Positions 27,949 to 40,016 of a stretch of DNA of 64,000 nt are shown piece after piece; the first letter of the stretch is position 1, and every line of letters starts with the position of its first letter. Made by a program: the position numbers and the translations under genes. Under the pieces are notes generated by a model. It did no database searches and was not told the origin of the DNA. It was given only the letters and a program-made list of their open reading frames with translations. Source of the stretch: Domibacillus aminovorans (GTDB taxonomy: Bacteria; Bacillota; Bacilli; Bacillales; Domibacillaceae); the NCBI RefSeq assembly GCF_001643235.1, contig NZ_LQWY01000001.1, positions 43,198 through 107,197 of the forward strand, given 5' to 3'.

Positions 27949-29091
27949 TCATGTAGGGAACGCCATCACAATCAGTGCTTGTACAATACCGATCAAGCCA
28001 CCAAGCAAAGCGCCGAGCAGTGTTATCATTTTTAATTCACGATATGTGATATCAAGAACAATCCTTTCTAACCGGGCTATCGAGAACGTTTCAATTTGCT
28101 TGCGGACAATATCGGCGATTTTCAGTTTTTTCATAAACCCCGGAATGTATACCATCATTTTCATAATACCTTTATCCATTATTTCCGGAATGAGTACGCC
28201 AATGATTTTTTCTTCAAATGGAAGCGCATAGGCTGATACTGGCTTATTTAAAATCATTTGAATATCTAGTTGTCCGATAACGAATTTCTTCGCTTTATTC
28301 TTAACTTTCTCATCAGAAAATTGATCAAATACGTCCGCCCATTTCCACTCATTTATTTTATCCCATTCATTTTTCAAAATAACATTCAATAAGTCTTTCG
28401 TGCCCGGGCTCGTTAAAAACTTTATCATTTCCGAACGAATTTTATCTTCAATCGGCGTGTTGCCTAGCACCATTTGGATCATCCCTCCAAACTTGCCTCT
28501 TTCTCGGAGAAAATTATTGGTCATTTTTTTCACACGATAACGGCCGACTTCACCAGAAAAATATTCAACACCTTTTTGTAAAATATAAGAAGACACTTCT
28601 GGAATTTTGCTTTCCATTTTATCAAGCCATTCGACTGGCAGCGATTCTTTTACAGTTTGATCGATATAAAAATCTTTAATGGAATTGTATTTTTGATCAA
28701 TCCATTCATTTATTTTTACTTCTACTTTTAAGCCAGCTTCCGGAATGTGTACTTTTTCGAAAAATTCTGTTACCGTTATGTCAGATTGGATCCACTTTTT
28801 CACTTTTGCCTGCAAAAATGATTCCATTTCACTGCGAAATTCAGATTCGTTTAATTTTTGTTCAATCGTTTCCGGTGTTAATAACTGTTCATCAACAATT
28901 TTGCCCACCTGCTTTGCCAGTTCTGCACGTCGTTTCGGGATTAATCCTGGTGTGAATGGAATACGCCATTTGCCAATATAGCGGACCTTATGGGGTCTGA
29001 AGAGCATTTGAATCGCTACTGCATTCGTGACACCGCCAATCACCGCACCAATGACACCCATAAATAAAATAAGCCAAAGATCATTCAACAT
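27949..29091 (-). CDS. yheB: DUF445 (UPF0754) membrane protein YheB
   Basis: 380 aa, close to the 377 aa of B. subtilis YheB. The N-terminal helix LILFMGVIGAVIGGVTNAVA runs into IQMLFRPHKVRYIGKWRIPF and TPGLIPKRRAELAKQVG, the DUF445 hallmark. A long helical middle follows, and a last membrane helix sits at the C-terminus (LGALLGGLIGIVQALIVMAF). Function is unknown; the family is linked to spore-formers. The start at 29091 follows GGAAGGTGG. The yheA gene that pairs with yheB in B. subtilis is absent here. Confidence 0.88.
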   Translation of the reverse strand: MLNDLWLILFMGVIGAVIGGVTNAVAIQMLFRPHKVRYIGKWRIPFTPGLIPKRRAELAKQVGKIVDEQLLTPETIEQKLNESEFRSEMESFLQAKVKKWIQSDITVTEFFEKVHIPEAGLKVEVKINEWIDQKYNSIKDFYIDQTVKESLPVEWLDKMESKIPEVSSYILQKGVEYFSGEVGRYRVKKMTNNFLRERGKFGGMIQMVLGNTPIEDKIRSEMIKFLTSPGTKDLLNVILKNEWDKINEWKWADVFDQFSDEKVKNKAKKFVIGQLDIQMILNKPVSAYALPFEEKIIGVLIPEIMDKGIMKMMVYIPGFMKKLKIADIVRKQIETFSIARLERIVLDITYRELKMITLLGALLGGLIGIVQALIVMAFPT

Positions 29092-29313
29092 TTTTCCACC
29101 TTCCATGTATGTAAAAACGATACCGATTCCCAGACGGAACGGCATCGCTTCAGCTTTCTGCTTTTTAGCCACTATATGACGCTTCTTAAATCGCATTGCC
29201 TGCTTTTTATTCCATTAATAGGTAATTATATATGGATATTATAGCATATCACCCAAAAAAATACTTGTGAGGTCTACTCCCCATTAATAGGAAACAACTA
29301 CCTGCTTATACTT

Positions 29314-29343
29314 TGTATAAATGATTGCGTACAATCCATACTA
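29314..29343 (+). promoter_or_regulatory. sigmaG promoter of the SASP gene
   Basis: TGTATA (29314-29319), 17-base spacer, CATACTA (29337-29343). Forespore sigmaG consensus is TGAATA and CATACTA: 5/6 and 7/7. Confidence 0.78.
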
Positions 29344-29360
29344 CTAGCATAATCAACAAC

Positions 29361-29420
29361 GGGTCGCACCGGCAGCTCCGGGCGATCAATCATACGCGGC
29401 GGTGCAACTCCGTCAGACCC
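29361..29420 (+). ncRNA. Structured 5' leader of the SASP mRNA
   Basis: The leader of about 100 bases between the sigmaG promoter and the SASP ATG holds a GC-rich hairpin. GGGTC (29361-29365) pairs with GACCC (29416-29420), and directly stacked GCACCG (29366-29371) pairs with CGGTGC (29400-29405). The 10 bases AACTCCGTCA bulge on the 3' side. An inner CCGGGCG/CGCGG arm is possible. CTCC in the bulge could instead pair with the GGAG of the ribosome binding site. No known riboswitch family was recognised. Confidence 0.5.
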
Positions 29421-29451
29421 GGCCAAAACAAGAAAAGGGAGATGAACAGTA

Positions 29452-29661
29452 ATGGCAAACAACAACAACAGCAGTTCAAATCAATTGGTCGCTCCAGGTG
29501 CACAACAAGCAATTGATCAAATGAAGTATGAAATCGCGTCTGAATTTGGTGTTCAGTTAGGTGCTGACTCAACATCCCGTGCAAATGGTTCTGTTGGTGG
29601 CGAAATTACAAAACGTCTTGTTCAAATGGCCGAACAGCAATTAAGCGGCTTCCAAAAGTAA
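29452..29661 (+). CDS. Alpha/beta-type small acid-soluble spore protein
   Basis: 69 aa. The two family signatures are present: the germination protease site [20 protein letters not shown] (cleavage after the Glu) and [20 protein letters not shown] at the C-terminus. The N-terminus is Asn/Ser rich. SASPs coat and protect forespore DNA and supply amino acids at germination. GGGAG precedes the ATG by nine bases. Expression is set by the sigmaG promoter 110 bases upstream. Confidence 0.96.
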   Translation: MANNNNSSSNQLVAPGAQQAIDQMKYEIASEFGVQLGADSTSRANGSVGGEITKRLVQMAEQQLSGFQK

Positions 29662-29674
29662 ATATTTAAAAGGG

Positions 29675-29712
29675 GAGCCATCTCAAAAGCTAGACTTTTG
29701 AGATGGCTCTTT
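29675..29712. terminator. Strong bidirectional terminator between SASP gene and fumC
   Basis: A perfect 15-bp stem, GAGCCATCTCAAAAG/CTTTTGAGATGGCTC, with a 5-base loop. Confidence 0.92.
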
Positions 29713-29713
29713 A

Positions 29714-31111
29714 TTATTTTTTCTTCTTTTTCTTTTCAGACAGATTCACCATTTGCAGTGGATCAATCCAGCGGTCATATTCTTCTTCGTTCAAATAGCC
29801 TGATGCAAGTGCTGCTTCTTTTAGCGTTGTCCCCTCTTTATGTGCCGTCTTAGCGATTTTCGCTGCTTTTTCATAACCGATATGCGGATTCAGTGCTGTC
29901 ACGAGCATAAGCGACTGTTCCATTAATCCACGGATGACGTCGAGATTCGCTTCAATTCCTGATGCACAGCGTTCATCAAATGATCGAATTCCATCTGCTA
30001 GCAGGCGAATTGATTGGAGCGTGTTATATACGATAACCGGCTTGAACACATTTAATTCAAAATTCCCCTGACTTGCAGCAAATCCGACGGCTGCATCATT
30101 GCCGAATACTTGAACAGCTACCATCGTGAGTGCTTCACTTTGCGTCGGATTCACTTTCCCTGGCATAATGGAACTACCCGGTTCATTTGCTGGAATCGAT
30201 AATTCCCCAAGGCCGCTTCTTGGACCACTTGCAAGCCAGCGAACGTCATTGGCTATTTTCATTGAATCAGCTGCCAATGCTTTTAAGGCACCATGTACAA
30301 AGACCATTTCATCATGACTCGTTAACGCATGAAACTTATTTTTCGATGAAACAAACGAATAACCGGTCTGCTTTTTTAACTGTTTCGCTGTTTGTTCACC
30401 AAATGTTGAATCCGCATTAATACCGGTTCCGACCGCTGTCCCTCCGATGGCCAGATTTAGCAGCCCTTCTTTAGCCTGGTCAATCATTTCTTCACTGCGG
30501 ACAATCATATGACGCCATCCTGAAATTTCTTGACCGAGCGTTAACGGCGTCGCATCCTGCAAATGAGTACGGCCGATTTTAATAACATCCATATATTTTT
30601 TTTCTTTCTTTTTCAACGTCTTCTTAAATTGCTCCAATGCCACTTTTAAACGTTTTTCAATCTCATCGTACACTGCAATATGCATAGCCGTTGGAAATGT
30701 ATCATTCGAGCTTTGTGACATGTTCACATCATCATTTGGATGAATAAATCCCTCTTTTCCCGCAAGCTCTGAAGCACGTCTCGCCACCACTTCATTCACA
30801 TTCATATTGGATTGCGTGCCGCTTCCTGTCTGCCAGACGACGAGTGGAAAATGTTGATCCCATTTGCCCGCTAAAATTTCATCACACGCTTCAATAATCA
30901 CGTTCATTTTGTTTTCAGGCAGCTTGCCAAGTTCACCATTTGCGGCAGCCGCTGCTTTTTTTAAATGAGCAAAAGCATAAATCATTTCAATCGGCATTTT
31001 TTCCGTTCCAATTGGGAAGTTTTCCACACTGCGCTGTGTCTGTGCCCCCCAATATTTATCTGCTGGCACTTTCATTTCACCGAGAGTATCATGTTCAATT
31101 CGAAACTCCAT
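29714..31111 (-). CDS. fumC: Fumarate hydratase class II
   Basis: 465 aa. The TCA-cycle enzyme interconverts fumarate and malate. Key regions are [14 protein letters not shown], the loop [27 protein letters not shown] containing the catalytic His, and the signature [13 protein letters not shown] with the catalytic Ser. The C-terminus ends in six lysines encoded by a run of A-rich codons, longer than usual. GGAGGAATA precedes the ATG. In B. subtilis the orthologue is called citG and lies in the same neighbourhood. Confidence 0.96.
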   Translation of the reverse strand: MEFRIEHDTLGEMKVPADKYWGAQTQRSVENFPIGTEKMPIEMIYAFAHLKKAAAAANGELGKLPENKMNVIIEACDEILAGKWDQHFPLVVWQTGSGTQSNMNVNEVVARRASELAGKEGFIHPNDDVNMSQSSNDTFPTAMHIAVYDEIEKRLKVALEQFKKTLKKKEKKYMDVIKIGRTHLQDATPLTLGQEISGWRHMIVRSEEMIDQAKEGLLNLAIGGTAVGTGINADSTFGEQTAKQLKKQTGYSFVSSKNKFHALTSHDEMVFVHGALKALAADSMKIANDVRWLASGPRSGLGELSIPANEPGSSIMPGKVNPTQSEALTMVAVQVFGNDAAVGFAASQGNFELNVFKPVIVYNTLQSIRLLADGIRSFDERCASGIEANLDVIRGLMEQSLMLVTALNPHIGYEKAAKIAKTAHKEGTTLKEAALASGYLNEEEYDRWIDPLQMVNLSEKKKKKK

Positions 31112-31249
31112 TATTCATTCCTCCTTCAAAATTCATCTATTTACACGTTTCCCTTTTTCCGGCACATCATGCCTTCAAAATAGAATAACGGTATAAAAAT
31201 TCCAAACAGTTCATAAATCTTTCTTCTTTTTATTACTTTTTCATAAAAG

Positions 31250-31275
31250 GTTTATGTAGTAGAAATGACGGGAAC
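31250..31275 (+). promoter_or_regulatory. sigmaB-like promoter of the 22-aa peptide
   Basis: GTTTAT, a 14-base spacer and GGGAAC, 36 bases before the ATG. The general-stress consensus is GTTTAA-N12-15-GGGWAW. Confidence 0.5.
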
Positions 31276-31311
31276 ATGATTCAAAACAGGTGCTTATGAG
31301 GTGACGTAGAT

Positions 31312-31380
31312 ATGTTAAAAACAATTTTAATGATTATTGGTGCCATTGTTGTTATTTCATGGATTATTTCGATGTTTTAA
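31312..31380 (+). CDS. 22-aa hydrophobic peptide
   Basis: Reads MLKTILMIIGAIVVISWIIS plus two residues, a single membrane helix with one N-terminal lysine. GAGGTG eight bases before the ATG and a perfect terminator six bases after the stop frame it as a complete gene. A sigmaB-like promoter precedes it. I do not recognise it; size and charge resemble bacterial regulatory membrane peptides. Confidence 0.6.
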   Translation: MLKTILMIIGAIVVISWIISMF

Positions 31381-31385
31381 CATAC

Positions 31386-31420
31386 AAAAGAAGGATTCCT
31401 TGACGGAATCCTTCTTTTTT
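31386..31420. terminator. Bidirectional terminator between the 22-aa ORF and leuD
   Basis: AGAAGGATTCC-TTGAC-GGAATCCTTCT with A and T runs. Confidence 0.92.
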
Positions 31421-32018
31421 AGCTGTATTGTTGGCCATACACTTTTTCTTCGTATTGACGAATGTAATCTTCCTCTGTAAGAGTAACAGAAATCTCATCC
31501 CATCCGTTTAAAAGCATTTTTTTCCAGTATGGATCGATGTCGAAGTGAGCTACAAACCCATTTTCATCTTTTACCGATTGCTCTTCAAGGTCAACGTGTA
31601 AACGGTAGCCTTCTTCTTTTGAACGCTCCATAATCACCGCTACTTCTTCTTCCGTTAACTTAAGAGCAAGAATACCGTTTTTCACACTATTGTTATAAAA
31701 AATATCAGCATAGCTTGGCGCAATGATAATCCGGAATCCATAATCAAGTAATGCCCATGGCGCATGCTCACGTGATGAACCACATCCGAAATTTTCACCT
31801 GCAACAAGTATTTCGGCGCCTTCATATTGTGGCTGGTTCATGATGAAATCTTCTCGTTTATTGCCATCGTCATCAAAGCGCCAGTTATAAAAGACAAACT
31901 GACCAAAACCTTGACGCTCAATTCGTTTTAAAAATTGTTTTGGAATAATTTGATCCGTATCAATATTTGTACGGTTAAGTGGACAAACGACACCGGTAAA
32001 TTGATTAATTGGCTGCAT
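31419..32018 (-). CDS. leuD: 3-isopropylmalate dehydratase small subunit
   Basis: 199 aa. LeuD is the swivelling domain of the aconitase-like enzyme that isomerises 2- to 3-isopropylmalate. NFGCGSSREHAPWALLDYGF is the substrate-binding signature; NTDQIIPKQFL lies near the N-terminus. AAAGGAG precedes the ATG. It is the last gene of the ilv-leu operon, with the terminator right at its stop. Confidence 0.96.
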   Translation of the reverse strand: MQPINQFTGVVCPLNRTNIDTDQIIPKQFLKRIERQGFGQFVFYNWRFDDDGNKREDFIMNQPQYEGAEILVAGENFGCGSSREHAPWALLDYGFRIIIAPSYADIFYNNSVKNGILALKLTEEEVAVIMERSKEEGYRLHVDLEEQSVKDENGFVAHFDIDPYWKKMLLNGWDEISVTLTEEDYIRQYEEKVYGQQYS

Positions 32019-32041
32019 AATAGACCGCTCCTTTATTATGA

Positions 32042-33451
32042 TTAATTGACGCTTGATAATTGGCGAACATCCGTAAAGTGACCCGTCACAGCTGCTGCTG
32101 CTGCCATTGTTGGGCTGACAAGATGTGTTCTAGCACCATTACCTTGACGTCCTTCAAAGTTACGGTTTGATGTTGATGCACAACGTTTGCCTGCCGGAAC
32201 AATATCATCGTTCATCGCAAGACACATAGAGCATCCTGAGTCACGCCACTCGAACCCTGCTTCCATAAAGACTTTATCAATTCCTTCTGCCTCTGCTTGC
32301 TGCTTCACTGTTTGCGAACCCGGTACAACAATGGCTGTTACATTGTCTTTTACTTTACGACCTTTCGCTACTTCAGCTGCTGCACGTAAATCGCTAAGAC
32401 GAGAGTTTGTACATGAGCCAATAAAAACGAAATCAACAGGGATATCAGTTAACTTTGTACCTGCTTCAAGGCCCATATAGTCAAGTGCAAGGCGAACCGA
32501 TTCTTTATCTGCTTCACGCTCAAATTGGTCAGGTGATGGGACAGTACCTGAAATACCGCTGCCCATTGACGGATTTGTTCCCCATGTCATTTGCGGCTCG
32601 ATTTCTGTTGCATCAATTTCAAGTGTTTTGTCGTATTCTGCTCCTTCATCTGTTGCCAAAGCCAGCCACTTTGCTGCTGCGGCTTCAAATTCTTCACCTT
32701 GGGGAGCATAGCGGCGTCCACGTAAGTATTCAACAGTTGTTTCATCAGGGCTTACGAGACCTGCACGTGCGCCTGCTTCAATAGACATATTGCAAATCGT
32801 CATGCGCTGTTCCATTGTTAAACTGCGGATTGCTTCACCTGTATATTCCATCACATAACCTGATCCAGCATTTACGCCAAATTTCGCAATAATCGCAAGG
32901 ATGATGTCTTTTGACTGAACACCAAATCCAAGTTTTCCATTCACTTTAATTTGTAACGTTTTCGGACGTTGCTGCCAGATTGTCTGCGTAGCAAGAACAT
33001 GTTCTACTTCACTTGTACCAATACCGAATGCAAGTGCACCGAACGCACCGTGTGTCGACGTATGACTGTCTCCACATACAATCGTTTTCCCTGGTTGTGT
33101 TAATCCAAGCTGTGGACCGATAACGTGCACAATCCCTTGATCTGGATGATCAATATCTGCAAGCTCAATACCAAATTCACGGCAGTTTTGCTCAAGTGTT
33201 TCAATTTGTTTTTTAGAAACTTGGTCATTAATGATGTGACGGTCAATCGTTGGTACGTTATGATCCATTGTCGCGTACGTTAAATCAGGCCGTCTGACGC
33301 GGCGTTCACTAATCCGCAATCCTTCAAATGCCTGTGGAGATGTTACTTCATGAACAAGATGTAAATCAATATAGAGAAGATCCGGTTTCCCTTCTGCTCT
33401 GTTTACAACATGATTTTCCCAAATTTTTTCGATAACGGTTTTCTTCGTCAT
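32042..33451 (-). CDS. leuC: 3-isopropylmalate dehydratase large subunit
   Basis: 469 aa. It carries the [4Fe-4S] cluster used as Lewis acid: the ligand cysteines are in [13 protein letters not shown] and [11 protein letters not shown]. Other signatures are [19 protein letters not shown] and [28 protein letters not shown] precedes the ATG. Gap to leuD is 23 bases, to leuB 106 bases; the latter holds no gene. Confidence 0.97.
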   Translation of the reverse strand: MTKKTVIEKIWENHVVNRAEGKPDLLYIDLHLVHEVTSPQAFEGLRISERRVRRPDLTYATMDHNVPTIDRHIINDQVSKKQIETLEQNCREFGIELADIDHPDQGIVHVIGPQLGLTQPGKTIVCGDSHTSTHGAFGALAFGIGTSEVEHVLATQTIWQQRPKTLQIKVNGKLGFGVQSKDIILAIIAKFGVNAGSGYVMEYTGEAIRSLTMEQRMTICNMSIEAGARAGLVSPDETTVEYLRGRRYAPQGEEFEAAAAKWLALATDEGAEYDKTLEIDATEIEPQMTWGTNPSMGSGISGTVPSPDQFEREADKESVRLALDYMGLEAGTKLTDIPVDFVFIGSCTNSRLSDLRAAAEVAKGRKVKDNVTAIVVPGSQTVKQQAEAEGIDKVFMEAGFEWRDSGCSMCLAMNDDIVPAGKRCASTSNRNFEGRQGNGARTHLVSPTMAAAAAVTGHFTDVRQLSSVN

Positions 33452-33557
33452 GCCCAGTCCCTCCTCTTACATATGTGTATTTTTGATAAAAAACGGGGAC
33501 CCCTTCCTTTCCTGCAATATTTGCAAGTAAGAATAGAATCCACCGTGGCTTTTCCCT

Positions 33558-34667
33558 TTACATATAAACGATAGTATCAGTTAAAACATCTGATCCGTTT
33601 GCTACACGTTGTGTCACGAGTTCAATCATTTTATCCGTTCCGACCACTGTACTGCCTTCCATTTGTAAATCCGGTGTGCAATATCCGTCGTTTAAGACAG
33701 ACTGTACAGCACGCTCAATCGCTTCTCCTTCTTCACGCATGTTGAATGAATATTTCAACATAAGCGCAGCCGATAGAATCATCGCAAGCGGATTTGCTTT
33801 ATTTTGTCCGGCAATATCCGGGGCAGAACCGTGGACCGGTTCGTATAGACCGAAGCCGCTTTCTGACAAACTTGCAGATGGCAGCATACCGAGTGAACCA
33901 GTAATCATGGATGCTTCATCACTCAAAATGTCGCCGAATAAGTTTTCTGTCACGATGACATCAAATTGTCCAGGGCTTGAGATAAGTTTCATCGCCGCAG
34001 CATCGACATACATATGATCAACTGTCACACTCGGATAATCTGATGCTTTTTCATTGACGATTTCACGCCACATACGGCTTGATTCAAGAACGTTCGCTTT
34101 ATCAACAGACGTTAATTTGCCTCCGCGTCCGGCGGCAAATTCAAACGCTTTGACAACGATCCTTTCAATTTCAGCTCGTGTATACTGAAGAGTATCCACA
34201 ACGACTTCATTGTTCTCACCGCGGCGTTCACTCGGTTTCCCAAAGTAAAGGCCACCTGTTAACTCACGGACGATCAGCATATTTACATTTTCGGCAATTT
34301 CAGGCTTAAGCGGAGAAGATTGCACGAGTTTCTGAAATGATGGAATCGGACGTAAATTCGCAAACAGTCCAAGTTCTTTACGAATCGCGAGCAAACCGCG
34401 CTCCGGACGTTCTGCTGACGGCAAGTTATCCCACTTTGGACCACCTACTGCACCGAGCAGCACAGCGTCACTATTCCGGGCAAGCCCCAGTGTTGATTCC
34501 GGAAGCGGCGTGTTATGTGCATCAATCGCTGCACCACCGATATCGGCATACTCAATTTCAAATTCGTGACCGAAACGCTTACCTGCTGCCTGCAAAACTG
34601 CAGCAGCTCCTGATGCGATTTCCCGGCCAATTCCATCACCTGGCAATACGGCAATTTTCTTCTTCAC
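33558..34667 (-). CDS. leuB: 3-isopropylmalate dehydrogenase
   Basis: 369 aa, GTG start after GGAGGGG. It oxidises and decarboxylates 3-isopropylmalate with [32 protein letters not shown], the metal-site DAAAMKLI region, and [23 protein letters not shown] with [12 protein letters not shown] near the NAD site are complete. Confidence 0.97.
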   Translation of the reverse strand: MKKKIAVLPGDGIGREIASGAAAVLQAAGKRFGHEFEIEYADIGGAAIDAHNTPLPESTLGLARNSDAVLLGAVGGPKWDNLPSAERPERGLLAIRKELGLFANLRPIPSFQKLVQSSPLKPEIAENVNMLIVRELTGGLYFGKPSERRGENNEVVVDTLQYTRAEIERIVVKAFEFAAGRGGKLTSVDKANVLESSRMWREIVNEKASDYPSVTVDHMYVDAAAMKLISSPGQFDVIVTENLFGDILSDEASMITGSLGMLPSASLSESGFGLYEPVHGSAPDIAGQNKANPLAMILSAALMLKYSFNMREEGEAIERAVQSVLNDGYCTPDLQMEGSTVVGTDKMIELVTQRVANGSDVLTDTIVYM

Positions 34668-34685
34668 GTAAACCCCTCCGTTGCA

Positions 34686-37275
<2,590 letters not shown>

Positions 37276-37280
37276 TTATT

Positions 37281-37802
37281 TTAATTTAAAATAGAAAACG
37301 GTTTTGATTCCGACACAAGGCGCTGTGAACCGCGTTTAATCGCTGTTTGTCCTGTGCGGGCTACTTCTTTAATTCCATAAGGACGAAGAAGTTCAATCAT
37401 CGCTTCGATCTTTTCGAAGTTTCCGACAACTTGAATAGTAACACTATCTTTCGCCACGTCAATAATCGTTGCACGGAACGGCTCGATAATGACGTTAATT
37501 TCAGCACGCGTCTGCGGCGTCGTCATTACTTTGAGAAGCGCAAGTTCACGCGTCACAATGGCCTGATCCGTAATATCATTTACTTTTAATACATCAATTT
37601 GCTTGTTGAGCTGCTTTAGAACTTGCTCAACCATGCGGGCATCTTCCACATGAACGACGAATGTCATTTTTGACACGCCTTCCGTTTCCGTTGCACCGAC
37701 TGTAATACTTTCAATATTAAACTGGCGGCGTGTAAATAATCCGGTAATCCGGTTTAAAACACCGCTCTGATTAAACACAGTTGCTGTTACAATTCGTTTC
37801 AT
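37281..37802 (-). CDS. ilvH: Acetolactate synthase small (regulatory) subunit
   Basis: 173 aa. The N-terminal ACT domain ([31 protein letters not shown]) senses valine; the C-terminal domain is the ALS_ss_C fold. It overlaps ilvB by ATGA, and it has also been called ilvN. Confidence 0.96.
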   Translation of the reverse strand: MKRIVTATVFNQSGVLNRITGLFTRRQFNIESITVGATETEGVSKMTFVVHVEDARMVEQVLKQLNKQIDVLKVNDITDQAIVTRELALLKVMTTPQTRAEINVIIEPFRATIIDVAKDSVTIQVVGNFEKIEAMIELLRPYGIKEVARTGQTAIKRGSQRLVSESKPFSILN

Positions 37803-39535
37803 TGCGGTTTCACTCCGATCATTTCATGAAGTCCTTTACCTGGCGCGATCATCGGATAAACCATTTCTTTCGGCTTAATGCGGCAGTCAATTAAGACTGG
37901 CTCGTTATCCGTCAATGTTTCGCGCAATACTTTCTCCGCTTCTTCCTCAGTCGAAACTTTGTAGCCTCGAATTCCGTATGAATCAGCCAATTTTACGAAG
38001 TCTGGCTGTACCGGGATAAGCGACTGTGAATAGCGCTCTTCGTAAAATGTTTCCTGCCATTGACGAACCATGCCGAGCGCCATGTTATTATATACAATAA
38101 TTTTAACTGGCAGCTTTAATTCAGCAACAAGACCTAGCTCTTGCAGCGTCATCTGGAATCCTGCATCACCAGCAATCGCTACAACAGTTTTATCTGGTTT
38201 TGCAATTTGTGCACCGATCGCTGAAGGGAAACCGAAGCCCATTGTACCTAAACCGCCTGATGTTACCCATTGATCTGGTTTGTTGAAACCATAATATTGC
38301 GCTGTCCACATCTGATGCTGTCCAACGTCTGTCGTCACAATGGCATCGCCTTCTGTAATTTCGTGAATCATCTTCATTAAGAGTTGCGGTGAAATCCCTT
38401 CGCCATCTTCCGTATTCCAGAGTGGATTTTCCACTTTGTCCTGCTGCAGTTTTGCACGCCATTCATCTGCTTTTGGCGCTTCAAAATCAAGGCTCATAAT
38501 CTTTTTCAATGCCGCACGGGCATCCGCAACGATCGGAATGTGTGTTTCAACATTTTTACCGATTTCAGCAGGATCAATATCAATATGAGCAACCGTTGCA
38601 CTAGGTGCAAAATGAGCTAAATTTCCTGTCAAACGGTCATCGAATCGTGCACCGATATTAATAAGCAAGTCTGTTTCATAAAGGGCCTTATTCGCTGTAT
38701 TTGTGCCATGCATGCCGCCCATGCCGAGGAACAATGGATGATTCGCCGGGAATCCACCAAGGCCAAGCAATGTGTTAACGACCGGAATTTGCATTTTTTC
38801 AACAAATTGAAGCAACTCTTTAGATGCTTTTGCATGCAACACTCCTGCTCCGGCCAGAATAACCGGTTTTTTCGCCTGTGCAAGCGCCCCCCGAAGCTTT
38901 TTCACTTGCAGACTATTCGGTTTAAAGTTCGGCTGATAGCCTGGAAGATCAACTTCCGTTACAAATTCAGGCTCACCGATCATGCCCGCAATATCTTTCG
39001 GAATATCGATTAATACTGGCCCCGGACGTCCTGTTGTCGCAATATGAAACGCTTCATGAACGATTCTTGGCAAATCATTCATATCACGAACTTGATAATT
39101 ATGTTTTGTGATCGGCATTGTAATCCCAATAACATCTGCTTCCTGAAATGCATCTGTACCGATAACGCCTGTCGCAACCTGGCCTGTAAAAACAACAAGT
39201 GGAAGGGAATCCATCATTGCGTCCGTAATACCCGTTACAAGATTTGTCGCACCTGGACCGGACGTGGCAAGAACAACACCTGGCTTGCCGGATACACGTG
39301 CGTATCCTTCAGCTGCATGAATCGCTCCCTGCTCGTGTCGGGCTAAAATGTGACGAATTGGATTTTTATATAATGCATCATAAAGTGGAAGAACGGCTCC
39401 GCCTGGATATCCAAACATTACTTCTACATTTTCTTTTTTTAATGATTCAATGAATATATCGGCACCGTTCATCGGACCTGCTGACGCTGCTGTTGTGTCT
39501 ACTTTCAATTCTTTTACCTTTGCATTTTGGTTCAT
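37799..39535 (-). CDS. ilvB: Acetolactate synthase large subunit
   Basis: 578 aa ThDP- and FAD-dependent enzyme making acetolactate. [15 protein letters not shown] and [17 protein letters not shown] hold the catalytic Glu; [27 protein letters not shown] and the ThDP motif [12 protein letters not shown]...YNN are present. GGAGGG before the ATG at 39535 decides the start. Transcription into this gene is controlled by the T-box upstream. Confidence 0.97.
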   Translation of the reverse strand: MNQNAKVKELKVDTTAASAGPMNGADIFIESLKKENVEVMFGYPGGAVLPLYDALYKNPIRHILARHEQGAIHAAEGYARVSGKPGVVLATSGPGATNLVTGITDAMMDSLPLVVFTGQVATGVIGTDAFQEADVIGITMPITKHNYQVRDMNDLPRIVHEAFHIATTGRPGPVLIDIPKDIAGMIGEPEFVTEVDLPGYQPNFKPNSLQVKKLRGALAQAKKPVILAGAGVLHAKASKELLQFVEKMQIPVVNTLLGLGGFPANHPLFLGMGGMHGTNTANKALYETDLLINIGARFDDRLTGNLAHFAPSATVAHIDIDPAEIGKNVETHIPIVADARAALKKIMSLDFEAPKADEWRAKLQQDKVENPLWNTEDGEGISPQLLMKMIHEITEGDAIVTTDVGQHQMWTAQYYGFNKPDQWVTSGGLGTMGFGFPSAIGAQIAKPDKTVVAIAGDAGFQMTLQELGLVAELKLPVKIIVYNNMALGMVRQWQETFYEERYSQSLIPVQPDFVKLADSYGIRGYKVSTEEEAEKVLRETLTDNEPVLIDCRIKPKEMVYPMIAPGKGLHEMIGVKPQ

Positions 39536-39693
39536 TATTATTCTCCCTCCAAATATTGGTTTTTTCCGTATTGGCAAGAGGTGACTTCTTCAGGTCCTCA
39601 AGATAGGGGCACAAAAGCGTTACGACGGCTGGCTTGGTCGTCGGGCGAGTACCCATACACAGGACGCGGCAGCTCGCGAGCGTTGTCTTACTT

Positions 39694-40003
39694 AAACAAA
39701 AAGAAAAGTCTCTTCACGCCTGCGCCTGCCTAAACAGTATACGCAGGGGTGAAAAGACCTCATCACTTTTCACGGTACCACCCTGATTCACGGCACTTTT
39801 CTCAAATGCCGCCTTATGGACCATCGACCAACCGACCGGTCCTTTTGATAACGGGTGACTTGCACCCGGCTCTCCCTACTGGATGACGTTCAAGAAAGCA
39901 CTCAGAGGGGATGTCGCGGTAGGATACATTCCCGGCTCTCAGCAATAACCGGTTCTCTGTGAAATGTAAGTTCCTACAACTTTTTCCTCGTCAACGTGTT
40001 GTA
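39694..40003 (-). promoter_or_regulatory. T-box riboswitch of the ilv-leu operon
   Basis: The T-box sequence AGGGTGGTACCGTG (39771-39784) is unmistakable. Upstream, stem I is formed by TGACG near the 5' end pairing with CGTCA, and GTTG...TAGG pairing with CCTA...CGAC. The terminator is GTCTTTTCACCCCTGCG with CGCAGGCGTGAAGAGAC (39708-39758), followed by a U-rich tract. Uncharged tRNA pairs with the T-box bulge and the specifier codon and opens the terminator. The likely specifier loop contains CTC, a leucine codon, but I could not prove the register. It begins about 15 bases after the ilvD stop. Confidence 0.93.
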
Positions 40004-40016
40004 TGTTCTGAATTCA

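Noticed and set aside
29361..29430. Resemblance of AACTCCGTCAGACCCGG in the SASP leader to the SRP RNA motif (GTCAGGTCCGGAAGG)
   Set aside because: The invariant GGAAGCAGC part of the SRP loop is missing and the pairing differs, so it is not an SRP RNA gene.
33452..33557. Possible attenuator in the leuC-leuB gap (GGGGTCCCC followed by T residues)
   Set aside because: The potential stem has no room for a loop and cannot form a stable terminator.
40000..40016. Possible CodY box TGAATTCAGAACATA at the ilvD/T-box junction
   Set aside because: Only 9 of 15 positions match the consensus.
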